From assembly GCA_003611745.1 (NCBI GenBank), contig RAYF01000023.1, positions 1 through 64,000 on the forward strand: DNA of 64,000 bases, given 5' to 3'. Origin of the DNA: a bacterium D16-36 (GTDB lineage: Bacteria; Bacillota; Clostridia; Lachnospirales; Lachnospiraceae). Each line of letters begins with the position of its first letter. The stretch's first letter is position 1. A model generated the notes under the pieces. That model was given only the letters and a program-made list of their open reading frames with translations, searched no databases and was not told where the DNA came from. Shown here piece after piece: positions 35,998 through 45,026 of the stretch. The translations under genes were made by a program, and so were the position numbers.

Positions 35998-38142
35998 TCA
36001 ATATTCTATTTCCTCTTCCTCTCCTGTCCTCTCTACCGTAAAAGCATCTACCCTGCGGCCGGTAAGTTCCTCACTTCTTTTATCCGGCTGGGCGCCTCCG
36101 ATGGTGATAGTATAATTTCCCGGTTTCACAACACACTTCCCATCCTGCGTAATGACGGCAAAATCCCTTGCGCTTAATGCAATCTCTACTTCTCTGGTTT
36201 CGCCCGGCTCTAATAAAACATTGCGAATGCCTTTTAGCTGATATCCCGGCTCATAGTCCGCAGCATCCATATGTTTTATATAAACCTGAACACTCTCATG
36301 GACACTGTAACTGCCTCTGTTAGCGACCTTTGCCTTTATCGTTACACCGTCTTTTACACCGCATTCCCTGCTGCTTATACCGGCATCCAGATAACATATA
36401 TCCGTGTAAGAAAGCCCATACCCAAATGGATACAATACTTTGCAGTCCGTATAACGGTATGTACGGTTCTTCATATTATAATCACAGAAATCCGGAAGCC
36501 CTTCTGTACCCGCATAAAATGTTACCGGCAGGCAGCCTGACGGTGAATTTTCACCAAATATCGTTTCTGCAACCGCCTTTCCGCCGCGCGCTCCCGGATA
36601 CCATGCGCAGATAATCGCATCAATATGGCTGTCCGCCCATGAAAGGTCGATCGCACTCCCTGCAAGAAGTACCAGAATGACAGGCTTTCCTGTGGCCGCA
36701 ACTGTTTCCAGCAGCTCCTGCTGCAGCCCCGGCAATTTTATATCAGGTTTATCACCACTTGCATACTCATTCCCGGCATCGCCTTCCTCACCTTCAATTG
36801 TGGCATCAAGCCCAAGGCACATTACAACAGCATCCGCTCTCTCCGCTGTAATAACGGCTTCTGCAAAACGGTCTTTTTCTTCTGCAAGGAATTCCACTTT
36901 ATCTTTATACAAATGGCAGCCTTCTGCATATAATACCTCTGCGTCCTCTCCCAGATACCTCTGTATCCCCTCTAAAGGTGTAATATATTCTGAAGATGTG
37001 CCTGTATAATTGCCAACAAGTGCATCTCTGGAGTTTGCATTCGGCCCGATTACAGCAATCTTTTTAATCTTCTTTTTATCCAGAGGCAGTATATGGTCTT
37101 TATTCTTTAATAAAACCATGCTTCTCTTTGCTGCTTCCACAGAAAGTTCCGTATGCTCCCTGCATTCTACCTTGTCATATGGAATATCTTTGTAAGGAGA
37201 TGGGTAATCTTCCATCATCCCAAGCCGTATTCTGGCTTCCATAAGGCGTTCAGCAGACTCTGTAATTGCTTCCTCCTTCACAAGCCCCTGACGATACGCA
37301 CTCCCTAAATGCAGATATGCAGTGCCACAGTTCAAATCACAGCCATTTTCTACTGCCAGTGCCGCCGATTCTTCTACTGTAGCTGTGACATGGTGGTTCG
37401 TATGGAAGTCATTGATTGCCCAGCAGTCAGATACGATATGCCCTTTAAACTTCCATTCACCCCTTAAAATATCTTTTAAAAGCCTCCTGCTCCCGCATGC
37501 CGGTTCCCCATTTACCCGGTTGTAAGCGCCCATTACTGCTTCCACAGCAGCTTCTTTTACACACCTGCTGAAAGCATAGAGATAAGTATCATACAAATCA
37601 TGCTCTGATGCCTCGGCATTAAACTCATGGCGCAGCGCTTCCGGGCCGCTGTGCACTGCAAAATGCTTTGCGCAGGCAGCAGACTTAAGATGATCCGGAT
37701 CTTCTCCCTGCAGGCCTTTTATATACGCTATGCCAAGTTCTGCTGAAAGATACGGGTCCTCCCCAAATGTTTCATGCCCGCGTCCCCACCTTGGATCCCT
37801 GAATATATTAATATTAGGCGCCCAGAATGTAAGCCCCTTATAGATACCGCGGTCACCGCGCTTTGAATATTCATTAAATTTTGCACGCCCTTCTGTTGAT
37901 ACAGCATCAGCAATTTTATACAAAAAATCCGGGTCAAAAGCCGCTGCCATGCCAATTGCCTGTGGGAAAACAGTTGCAACCCCCGCCCTTGCCACGCCAT
38001 GCAGAGCTTCGTTCCACCAGTTATATGCAGGTATTTTAAGCCTTTCAATAGCAGGTGAATTATAGAGCATCTGCTCCATTTTTTCTTCAATCGTCATTTC
38101 GGATACAAGTTCATGTGCATATTCCCTAGTTTTCTGGCTCAT
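35998..38142 (-). CDS. GH3 beta-xylosidase/beta-glucosidase
   Basis: The ~714-residue GH3 enzyme would release xylose from the non-reducing ends of xylo-oligosaccharides. It shows YNWWNEALHGVARAG near the N-terminus (common in bacterial GH3 xylosidases), NINIFRDPRWGRGHETFGEDP, CAKHFAVHSGPE (Lys159-His160), and nucleophile Asp239 in IVSDCWAI. The GH3_C domain (GPNANSRDALVGNYTG onward) and a C-terminal fibronectin-like domain follow. No signal peptide is present. The open frame reaches 38172, but AAGGAGTG lies before ATG 38142. The gene is divergent from an AraC regulator, with a tandem TTATTGC operator between them. Confidence 0.93.
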   Translation of the reverse strand: MSQKTREYAHELVSEMTIEEKMEQMLYNSPAIERLKIPAYNWWNEALHGVARAGVATVFPQAIGMAAAFDPDFLYKIADAVSTEGRAKFNEYSKRGDRGIYKGLTFWAPNINIFRDPRWGRGHETFGEDPYLSAELGIAYIKGLQGEDPDHLKSAACAKHFAVHSGPEALRHEFNAEASEHDLYDTYLYAFSRCVKEAAVEAVMGAYNRVNGEPACGSRRLLKDILRGEWKFKGHIVSDCWAINDFHTNHHVTATVEESAALAVENGCDLNCGTAYLHLGSAYRQGLVKEEAITESAERLMEARIRLGMMEDYPSPYKDIPYDKVECREHTELSVEAAKRSMVLLKNKDHILPLDKKKIKKIAVIGPNANSRDALVGNYTGTSSEYITPLEGIQRYLGEDAEVLYAEGCHLYKDKVEFLAEEKDRFAEAVITAERADAVVMCLGLDATIEGEEGDAGNEYASGDKPDIKLPGLQQELLETVAATGKPVILVLLAGSAIDLSWADSHIDAIICAWYPGARGGKAVAETIFGENSPSGCLPVTFYAGTEGLPDFCDYNMKNRTYRYTDCKVLYPFGYGLSYTDICYLDAGISSRECGVKDGVTIKAKVANRGSYSVHESVQVYIKHMDAADYEPGYQLKGIRNVLLEPGETREVEIALSARDFAVITQDGKCVVKPGNYTITIGGAQPDKRSEELTGRRVDAFTVERTGEEEEIEY

Positions 38143-38186
38143 TTTTTCACTCCTTATAGTTATAATATACATATTATTTATCTACC

Positions 38187-38215
38187 ACTATATCAAATCC
38201 CGCCCCTTTCATCTT
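38187..38215 (-). promoter_or_regulatory. Probable GH3 promoter, activator-type
   Basis: On the minus strand, TATAGT (38192-38187) has a 17-nt spacer and a poor -35 (AAGATG, 38215-38210). The first TTATTGC half-site begins 6 bp upstream of that -35, the position expected for an AraC-family activator touching RNA polymerase. Confidence 0.45.
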
Positions 38216-38220
38216 CTTAA

Positions 38221-38254
38221 TTATTGCCGCCGGATTATCAATTATTGCTCTTTA
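38221..38254. promoter_or_regulatory. Tandem TTATTGC operator upstream of the GH3 gene
   Basis: Two direct repeats, TTATTGCC (38221) and TTATTGCT (38242), lie exactly 21 bp apart, two turns of the helix. The second is part of the 18-bp ATCAATTATTGCTCTTTA that recurs exactly at 49594-49611. This is the typical geometry of an AraC-family binding site, next to the araC-like gene. Confidence 0.65.
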
Positions 38255-38336
38255 TCTCTTGCCTTAAGGCCGGAACAAGATTAAAATAGATATATTACAG
38301 CTTCTGATAATCAATTTGCAGCAGGGGAGGTTATTT

Positions 38337-39224
38337 ATGATAGAAAATTTAAATGGAATACATGAAACGGTGAATTATAAAGAAAATACAAGGCTGCGCC
38401 TGTATAATAATGTACAGATGGAAGATTACCCATCCCACTGGCACACCCCTATCGAAATCATTATGCCGATAGAAAATATGTATTCTGTTGTAGTCGGAAA
38501 CCATACGGTCACACTAAACCCAGGGGACATTATTTTTATCTGCCCCGGCGTTATCCACTCTTTAAAATCCCATGGCAGTGGCAGCCGTATTATCTTTCAG
38601 GCTGAAATCACAATGTTTACTTCCATAAGGGAATTTGAATCCATTTTAAGCCTGATGTCACCGGTGCTGAAAGTAACAGAAGAAAATTCACCGGATATAC
38701 ACAGGGAGATATATCATCTGATGTTACAGATAAACGAAGAATATGAAAATAGCAATATATTAATGGAAACCGTTATCTATTCAAAATTATTAAATATATT
38801 TGTACTGGTCGGGCGTAATTATACCAGCAACTCTGCTGTTTTTAACGGAAAAGACCATAAAAATAAAGAATATACAGATAAGTTCCTCTTTATCTGCAAT
38901 TACATCAACGAGCACTGCACAGAGGACTTAACCCTTGATAAAGTAGCAAAACTTGCAGGTTTTAGCAAATACCATTTTACAAGGCTCTTTAAACAGATTA
39001 CTACTACTACTTTTTATAAATACCTCAACCTCAAAAGAATAGAGCATGCCCAGAAACTATTGGCAGACCCCGGCATTCCGGTAACTGAAGTTGCACTTGG
39101 TTCTGGTTTTTCAAGCCTGTCCTCATTTATACGCATGTTTAAGCTGATTAACCAGTGTACCCCTACAGAATACCGGAATATGTTCATTAATGTTACACAA
39201 AGCCGGAGTTTAAGCCAAAAATAA
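38337..39224 (+). CDS. AraC-family transcriptional regulator with cupin-like sensor domain
   Basis: The ~295-residue regulator has an N-terminal cupin-like arm (YPSHWHTPIEIIMPIE, GDIIFICPGVIHSL) that would bind a sugar, and a C-terminal double helix-turn-helix (DLTLDKVAKLAGFSKYHFTRLFKQIT and VTEVALGSGFSSLSSFIRMFK...TPTEYR). It is divergent from the GH3 gene and convergent with a GH43 gene. A tandem TTATTGC operator lies before the GH3 gene and again before the esterase-GH43 operon, so it probably controls both. ATG 38337 follows AGGGGAGG; the upstream in-frame TTG is less likely. Confidence 0.92.
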   Translation: MIENLNGIHETVNYKENTRLRLYNNVQMEDYPSHWHTPIEIIMPIENMYSVVVGNHTVTLNPGDIIFICPGVIHSLKSHGSGSRIIFQAEITMFTSIREFESILSLMSPVLKVTEENSPDIHREIYHLMLQINEEYENSNILMETVIYSKLLNIFVLVGRNYTSNSAVFNGKDHKNKEYTDKFLFICNYINEHCTEDLTLDKVAKLAGFSKYHFTRLFKQITTTTFYKYLNLKRIEHAQKLLADPGIPVTEVALGSGFSSLSSFIRMFKLINQCTPTEYRNMFINVTQSRSLSQK

Positions 39225-39261
39225 TGTGCCTGCCCTTTAAATAATATCTGTACGCTTCATA

Positions 39262-39304
39262 TATTACTTCGGCGGTTAAATATTGCATGATTTTCGAAGT
39301 AATA
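39262..39304. terminator. TATTACT hairpin between convergent araC and GH43 genes
   Basis: Perfect arms TATTACTTCG (39262-39271) and CGAAGTAATA (39295-39304) enclose GCGGTTAAAT. A related hairpin with a compensatory change in the stem (TATTACTAC/GTAGTAATA) lies at 52402-52448. The position suits termination of both genes. Confidence 0.6.
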
Positions 39305-39318
39305 ATCTTTACTATTAT

Positions 39319-40869
39319 TCATATTGCGTCATATAACAGCCATGCAAAGTCTGCATACCCACTGCTTTCCTCCCCATTGGCAGATGCATACATTCCGGCT
39401 GTACACCCTACAAAACCGCCTGCTTCTTCTGTGGTAAACGGAAACAGGTTTATATTTTCTGCCGCCAGCTTTTGCTCCCCTCCCGTCTTTATCCACACCG
39501 ATGCTCTCTGGTTTTCCGCCCTTAGTATAATTTCTGCCATTCCATCTCCAATCTCTGTCCCGGAAATAATAGTGCTGTGGCCGTGGATATGTTTTACGAC
39601 ATTGAAAATACGGCTGCTGCCTTTCTTTACAATTTCCATACGCAGATGGTTTTCATGGTTCTGGTAATATACCAGCCCTGCACTTTCAGAATCCCCAGGC
39701 GTAAATTCCAGTCCGGTACGCACCTCAAAACAATAGTCTTTCTGGCGCAGCCCAAAATAGGACGCATTAGTTTTATCTTCTATTTTTTCCTTTCTTGTAA
39801 ACAACCTTAAAAAACCTGTTCTTGCCTTTAATGAATACTGCTCTTCATTTCTCGTTTGGATCCCAAGGAGCCTGTCATCTAATTTCTCCTCATAAAAATG
39901 CAGATGGTCATGATGGCATATTTCATTGGCAAATCTATATTCTTCTAATGGAATTTCCATGCACTTACAAAGCTTTCCAATACCGGGATTAATCACAGGC
40001 CATCCATTCTCCCACTCAACTTTTGCGAGGAATGACTCCCTCCCCATACTGCTATGGCGTCTGCAGGGACGTGACGCAAGCATTATGATATACCAGTTAC
40101 CATTCCCGTCATCAACAAGATCCCCATGCCCCACATAAATTACTGGATAATCCAGGCCAAGGTTTCTATGCGTAAAAACAGGATTTCTCGGGCAGCCCTC
40201 AAACCATTTGAACAGCTCCCTGCTCCTTGCCACACTTATGCTGTGTTCCGGCCCGGTACCGCCTTCTGCGTGCAGCAGGTAATAATATCCCCCAATTTTA
40301 TAGATATGGGGGCCTTCCGGCCATATGACATCTTTTAATGCGCCTTTCCATATTGCCATACTTTTACCTGTAAGTTTCATCTGGTTTAAATCCAGCTCCT
40401 GTATCCATATTTCCCAGTCTCCATTATAACGTACACCTTCAGGATTCGGCCTTGTCCCGACATAATAGCATTTTCCATCCGTGTCAAAGAAAAGGCTTGG
40501 ATCAATCCCCTGCGCCTCCTCCCCTAAATAATATGGCGACGACCATGGGCCTTCCGGGCTTTCAGCAGTTACGATAAAGTTGCCTCCATGGTTTATATTA
40601 GTGGTAATCATATAATATATTCCATTATGATAGCGTATCGTCGGGGCAAAGATACCCTCAGATATCTCACTCCCATCTAACGGAAGCTGCTCCTCTCTGT
40701 CCAGAATGTTACCGATCTGTTCCCAGTGGGCCAGATCCCTGCTGTGGAACACAGGTACTCCTGGAAAATACGAAAAACTTGAATTCACCAGATAGAAATC
40801 CTTCCCTACCCTGCATATGGATGGGTCAGGGTAAAATCCGCTTAAAACCGGGTTTATTGCTGTTACCAT
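39319..40869 (-). CDS. GH43 beta-xylosidase/alpha-arabinofuranosidase with C-terminal beta-sandwich
   Basis: The 516-residue enzyme has the five-bladed propeller of GH43, with base Asp15 (GFYPDPSI), pKa modulator Asp123 (GIDPSLFF) and acid Glu185 (WPEGPHIYK). SFSYFPGVPVFHSRDL and GYYYLLHAEGGTG fit the XynB-like subfamily (GH43_12 or near). The C-terminal ~190 residues are a beta-sandwich as in XynB. It has no signal peptide and so acts in the cytoplasm, removing xylose or arabinose units. It ends the five-gene operon that begins at 49506; element copy 2 lies just upstream of it. Confidence 0.92.
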   Translation of the reverse strand: MVTAINPVLSGFYPDPSICRVGKDFYLVNSSFSYFPGVPVFHSRDLAHWEQIGNILDREEQLPLDGSEISEGIFAPTIRYHNGIYYMITTNINHGGNFIVTAESPEGPWSSPYYLGEEAQGIDPSLFFDTDGKCYYVGTRPNPEGVRYNGDWEIWIQELDLNQMKLTGKSMAIWKGALKDVIWPEGPHIYKIGGYYYLLHAEGGTGPEHSISVARSRELFKWFEGCPRNPVFTHRNLGLDYPVIYVGHGDLVDDGNGNWYIIMLASRPCRRHSSMGRESFLAKVEWENGWPVINPGIGKLCKCMEIPLEEYRFANEICHHDHLHFYEEKLDDRLLGIQTRNEEQYSLKARTGFLRLFTRKEKIEDKTNASYFGLRQKDYCFEVRTGLEFTPGDSESAGLVYYQNHENHLRMEIVKKGSSRIFNVVKHIHGHSTIISGTEIGDGMAEIILRAENQRASVWIKTGGEQKLAAENINLFPFTTEEAGGFVGCTAGMYASANGEESSGYADFAWLLYDAI

Positions 40870-40893
40870 AATTTTTCCTCCATTTTTTAAGAA

Positions 40894-41026
40894 CTATATA
40901 TAGATGGCGATTAATTACCGCCATCTGCGCCGAGCACGGCCGCTTTGCGGCATATGCATCTTCGCGCAAGTGCGCATCCCCCGGAGGGGCCATATATCCG
41001 GCAATTATTTAATGCCGGATATATAG
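40894..41026. repeat. Copy 2 of the ~135-bp multi-hairpin intergenic element
   Basis: The copy is flanked by CTATATATAG and GGATATATAG and carries the same series of hairpins as copies 1 and 3, with only a few base changes (for example CTTCGCGCAAG for CTTCGTGCAAG). It separates the SGNH esterase gene from the GH43 gene. Confidence 0.9.
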
Positions 41027-41067
41027 AACTAGATTTACATTTTACTTCCAAAACAGGCAGATACTTT

Positions 41068-42783
41068 TCAGACTGCATACCCAAAACCAAGTATGGTAAA
41101 TTTCTTTTCTACGTCTTCTTTGTCAATTTCTATATGCACAAAATGGTGTCCGCTCTCCTTTTCATTAATGATTATCACAGGATTACAGTGCAGCCATCCA
41201 TTCACATAAGGGTCTGCTTTCCTTACCAGTTCATTGTCGACATATATATCTGCCTTTGCCGCATCCGTTTCCCCCGAATCTTTAAATATCAGCACAAGCA
41301 GCCTGCAGGTAAGCTTCATTTCAAAGTAAGGAACATCTGTATTACAACCATCATAATGCCAGTTATATGGAAATTCCGGAACAGGGACCAGAGAATCGTC
41401 CATCTCTACACATTGCAGTATGGTATCCGTACCATCAAACCCGCCAGGCATAATTTCCGCTTTATTATAGACATTTCTTTTATCCAGAAGCCTGATATCT
41501 TCAAATGTATTTCCTGTAACCGGCTCTTTTGGCAGAAGATATTCTGTACCCTTTTCCCTATCCCCCAGACCAGTATCTTTTTCTGCCTGTGCGAACAGAT
41601 AAGAAAGGCAGTCTGCCATAACTCTGTGCCCGACATTGGAGGGATGATAAATATCATAAAAAAACTGGTTTTTTGTAAATACCCTCCCCTTACCGTCCTT
41701 TTTATAAAACTGCGGGGTCACCGCATTTTTTATACTAACCATCGGCAGGTTATAGTGCTGCCCGACAGGTATCATGCGTTCCTGCAGGTTCCAGTCATTG
41801 GCAAATACGGAAAACAGCAGTATTACAGCAGGCTGGTTAGGAAGTTTTAATGCTTTTCTAATAAGGCTTTCATAAAAAATCCCTTTCGTTTCATCTCCTT
41901 CATCATTTACAGCAAATTCAATCACGATAATATCCGGTTCCACCGTGTAATCCCTCAGAACATCGCGTTCAAAACGTATAATTCCAAGTTCTGACGGCGT
42001 ACCTCCTACCCCTGCCTTAATAAAATGCACATTGTTCCCATTACTATATTTTTCCTTAAACTTACAAAACGACTGAAACGCATAACATTCTGTATGAATA
42101 GGAACTGCGCCTGCTCCCTGTGTGATGGACCCGCCAATATATGCAATACAGGTTTCCCTGCCATTCCGGGCGCAATCTATTGCACGTTTGAGCCTTGTAG
42201 TATCCCCTGCAGACAAAAAAGAAGATGCAATGATATTTTTATAATCTTCACAGCTAAAATCAATCTCTCCTTCTTCATCAATTCCGGGTGCAGAATAACC
42301 ATCATTCAGATACAGCCTTACATTCAGCGTTACCGTCTGCTCTGGTTTTTCCATGATTACTTTAATCTGTCCTGGCTGGTTGTCATCTTCTTTCCATGCA
42401 ATTTCAGATAAATAGATTCTTTTCTCTGCACCATCACCCGTTAAAGGTATTTCTAATTCTGTACCCCCGCCATATATATCATTTCTGCCATACATCTGGA
42501 ATACAAATATTATTTTTTCCGATGGGTTATCCGCCTCAACAGAAATACCGATACTGTGTACAAGTTTTTTAAAACCCTCTGTGCTGTTTAAAAGTGCAAG
42601 TTCTGTTTCATCTGTAATTCCACCGGTAATCCGGGCGCTGTTCTCAAGCCTCCCATCATCCTGATACAGATATTGAATCCCCCTTCCATCCGGCATTTTT
42701 GTGCCAAAAATACATTTATTTTTTATTATGTAGAAGAAGTCCCTCTCCTTCTCCGGATCTTTAGGTGCCGCTGGGCCATTCAT
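41068..42783 (-). CDS. SGNH/GDSL-type carbohydrate esterase
   Basis: The ~571-residue protein has an N-terminal beta-rich region (about 1-200) of unknown type, then an SGNH hydrolase: block I IGGSITQG with Ser219, block II Gly in GVGGTP, block III AVNDEG (Asn293), and block V DIYHP (Asp377/His380). A C-terminal beta domain follows (about 420-571). In this locus, acetyl-xylo-oligosaccharide deacetylation is the likely job. There is no signal peptide. The upstream frame to 42819 is discarded because GGAGG is placed for ATG 42783. Repeats flank the gene on both sides. Confidence 0.82.
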   Translation of the reverse strand: MNGPAAPKDPEKERDFFYIIKNKCIFGTKMPDGRGIQYLYQDDGRLENSARITGGITDETELALLNSTEGFKKLVHSIGISVEADNPSEKIIFVFQMYGRNDIYGGGTELEIPLTGDGAEKRIYLSEIAWKEDDNQPGQIKVIMEKPEQTVTLNVRLYLNDGYSAPGIDEEGEIDFSCEDYKNIIASSFLSAGDTTRLKRAIDCARNGRETCIAYIGGSITQGAGAVPIHTECYAFQSFCKFKEKYSNGNNVHFIKAGVGGTPSELGIIRFERDVLRDYTVEPDIIVIEFAVNDEGDETKGIFYESLIRKALKLPNQPAVILLFSVFANDWNLQERMIPVGQHYNLPMVSIKNAVTPQFYKKDGKGRVFTKNQFFYDIYHPSNVGHRVMADCLSYLFAQAEKDTGLGDREKGTEYLLPKEPVTGNTFEDIRLLDKRNVYNKAEIMPGGFDGTDTILQCVEMDDSLVPVPEFPYNWHYDGCNTDVPYFEMKLTCRLLVLIFKDSGETDAAKADIYVDNELVRKADPYVNGWLHCNPVIIINEKESGHHFVHIEIDKEDVEKKFTILGFGYAV

Positions 42784-42819
42784 AATAATCCTCCATTCCT
42801 GCGCACGTTCTTTGCGCAT

Positions 42820-42962
42820 GATATATATATTATAGATGGCGATTAATTATCGCCATCTGCGCCGAGCACGGCCGCTTTGCGGCATATGCATCTTCGTGCA
42901 AGTGCGCATCCCCCGGAGGGGCTATATATATCCGGCAATTATTTAATGCCGGATATATATAG
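42820..42962. repeat. Copy 3 of the ~135-bp multi-hairpin intergenic element
   Basis: It starts immediately after the stop codon of the second chemoreceptor (stop at 42963-42965) on the minus strand and runs to just before the SGNH gene. It carries the same hairpins as the other two copies, with longer AT runs at both ends. Confidence 0.9.
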
Positions 42963-45026
42963 TCATAATTGAAATGAACCTAAAAGCTCAATCAGGGAAT
43001 CTGCCTTTATACGCAGCTGTCCTGCTGAACTGTCTAAGTCTTTAATTGCATTTAACTGCTTTACAACCGCTGCGCTTACATGATCGGAACAGGATGATGT
43101 TTCTTCCGATACTGCGGATATATCCTCAATAGTCTCTAGCGTTTTATTTCTTGATATATCCATATCATGTACATTGTCCGCAATAACTTCAAGTGCGCCT
43201 GATAAATTGTCAATCCGGTCTCCAATCTGCCGGAACGACTGTGTTGTCCCTAAAACAATCCCCGACTGCGAAGATACTGCCTGTTCCGTTTCTTTTGCTG
43301 CCAGAACAACATCCCCTGTTTTTTTTATAATTTCATTAACAATTTCAGAAATCTGGTTTACTGATTCTAAACACTGGTCAGACAGCTTCCTTATTTCTTC
43401 TGCTACAACTACAAAACCCTTTCCAGCTTCGCCTGCACGGGCCGCCTCAATCGATGCGTTTATGGATAGCAGGCTGGTCTGTTCGGAAATGGAATTAATA
43501 GCAGATATAATTGTATCTATTGATCTTGACTTTTTCTCAAGTTCCTGAATGGAAGATATTACATTTCTTGTTATACTGGTAGTTGTTTCTGTATTTTCTC
43601 CCAATACGTTTACCATCCTGATTCCCGAGCTTATAGTTCCATCTGTTTCTGCCGCAAGCCGCTTGATTTCCTGTGTATTAATACTGACATTGGTGATAAT
43701 CCCTGACAGCTGCTCCATATTGCCAAGGCAGTCTGCTGAACCCTGATCAAGCCTTCTGGCGCCAGTTTCAATCTCAGTTACGATTCCTTTAATTTCATCT
43801 GAAGTTTCCATAAATACATCTGCCGCTTTTGCTACATAAGAAGTTGTGTCATCTAATTCCATGCTGACACTTTTCACTTCCTCCAGTATGGATTTCATCT
43901 GGCTGACTGTCTGGTTGACCCCTTTACATAAAGCCCCGAATTCATCCCTGCTTTTGCTTTCAAGGTATACTGTTAAGTCACCATCCGCAACTTTACGCAA
44001 TTTGCGTAAAACATATTTGATTGTCCCTGACATTTTCCCTGAAATAATCAGGCCAAGGATGAATGCCAGAATAGCAAATGCTGCTGTAAGTATAAAAGAT
44101 ATTATCTTGATACTGGCAGTTTCATCTAACAGCCGCTTTGATGGAATCACCGCTGCAACGCAAGCATTGCCCGTTTCCATCTTTCCATATACCAATAAAA
44201 TTTCACTGCCATTCAGACGGGTTATCCGGTTTCCCGATGCTTCCTCTGATTTGATAAATACATCATAAGCCTCTGTTCCATAAATCAATGCACTGTCCCC
44301 GTCCATCTCAGAATCTGCATAAAACTCTTTCCCATCGCCTGTAATGAATGCAACACAGCCGCCTTTCCCTGTATCTATTGATTGTAGTACATTCCGGATA
44401 AATTCCACATCAATATCAACAATAATACATACATCCTGCCCCTGAAACTTCCGTGCAATCCTTATGCTGTAAGATCCTGCAGTGATCCCAAGCGTCTGGT
44501 CTGCTTCTGCATCCTGCCCAAACAAAAACCAGTCATTGGACTTTTCATTCACTTCCTTACCCTGCCTGGTCTCCAGATATGCGCTGTACGCATCAGAAGG
44601 CAGGGAAGCCTTGCCGCCCTGTATGCTTCTTCCCCCATCTGCTACAAAATAGATACCTCCTGCCTTGGCATCCAGAGCCAGTTTACTTGCCATCCTGCTG
44701 TTATATTTCCTTTTCAGGCGGCTTGCCTCAATGGCATCCATATTTCCGCCAAAAAACATTTTCAGACTGCTGTCTGTAAAATAATTTTTAAATTCATCTA
44801 TTTCACTTGATACAGCAAGTTCTATATATTTCTGCTGCATATCAACTGTCTGGCTTATGGACTTTTTATAGCTGCTGATAATTGCCTTTGATGCACTGTT
44901 ATATGAGACACTTCCTAAAATCAGTATCCCGATTACAGGCACCAGAAAACATATAATAAGACGCAGGGAGATACTTCTGTAAAATGGTACTTCCATACTA
45001 TGTAGTTTCTCAGCCTTCCTCTTCAC
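42963..45026 (-). CDS. Methyl-accepting chemotaxis protein with dCache-like sensor
   Basis: The 687-residue receptor has an N-terminal membrane helix (about 22-45), an extracellular sensor (about 50-300) with a predicted double-Cache fold ([40 protein letters not shown]), a second helix (about 305-330), HAMP ([24 protein letters not shown]) and the signalling tip [26 protein letters not shown]. It starts with GTG immediately adjacent to the stop codon of the upstream GH43 gene, with GGAGGTGA inside that gene, so it is translated as part of the xylan operon. Ligands are likely xylan breakdown products, by context only. Confidence 0.92.
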   Translation of the reverse strand: MKRKAEKLHSMEVPFYRSISLRLIICFLVPVIGILILGSVSYNSASKAIISSYKKSISQTVDMQQKYIELAVSSEIDEFKNYFTDSSLKMFFGGNMDAIEASRLKRKYNSRMASKLALDAKAGGIYFVADGGRSIQGGKASLPSDAYSAYLETRQGKEVNEKSNDWFLFGQDAEADQTLGITAGSYSIRIARKFQGQDVCIIVDIDVEFIRNVLQSIDTGKGGCVAFITGDGKEFYADSEMDGDSALIYGTEAYDVFIKSEEASGNRITRLNGSEILLVYGKMETGNACVAAVIPSKRLLDETASIKIISFILTAAFAILAFILGLIISGKMSGTIKYVLRKLRKVADGDLTVYLESKSRDEFGALCKGVNQTVSQMKSILEEVKSVSMELDDTTSYVAKAADVFMETSDEIKGIVTEIETGARRLDQGSADCLGNMEQLSGIITNVSINTQEIKRLAAETDGTISSGIRMVNVLGENTETTTSITRNVISSIQELEKKSRSIDTIISAINSISEQTSLLSINASIEAARAGEAGKGFVVVAEEIRKLSDQCLESVNQISEIVNEIIKKTGDVVLAAKETEQAVSSQSGIVLGTTQSFRQIGDRIDNLSGALEVIADNVHDMDISRNKTLETIEDISAVSEETSSCSDHVSAAVVKQLNAIKDLDSSAGQLRIKADSLIELLGSFQL

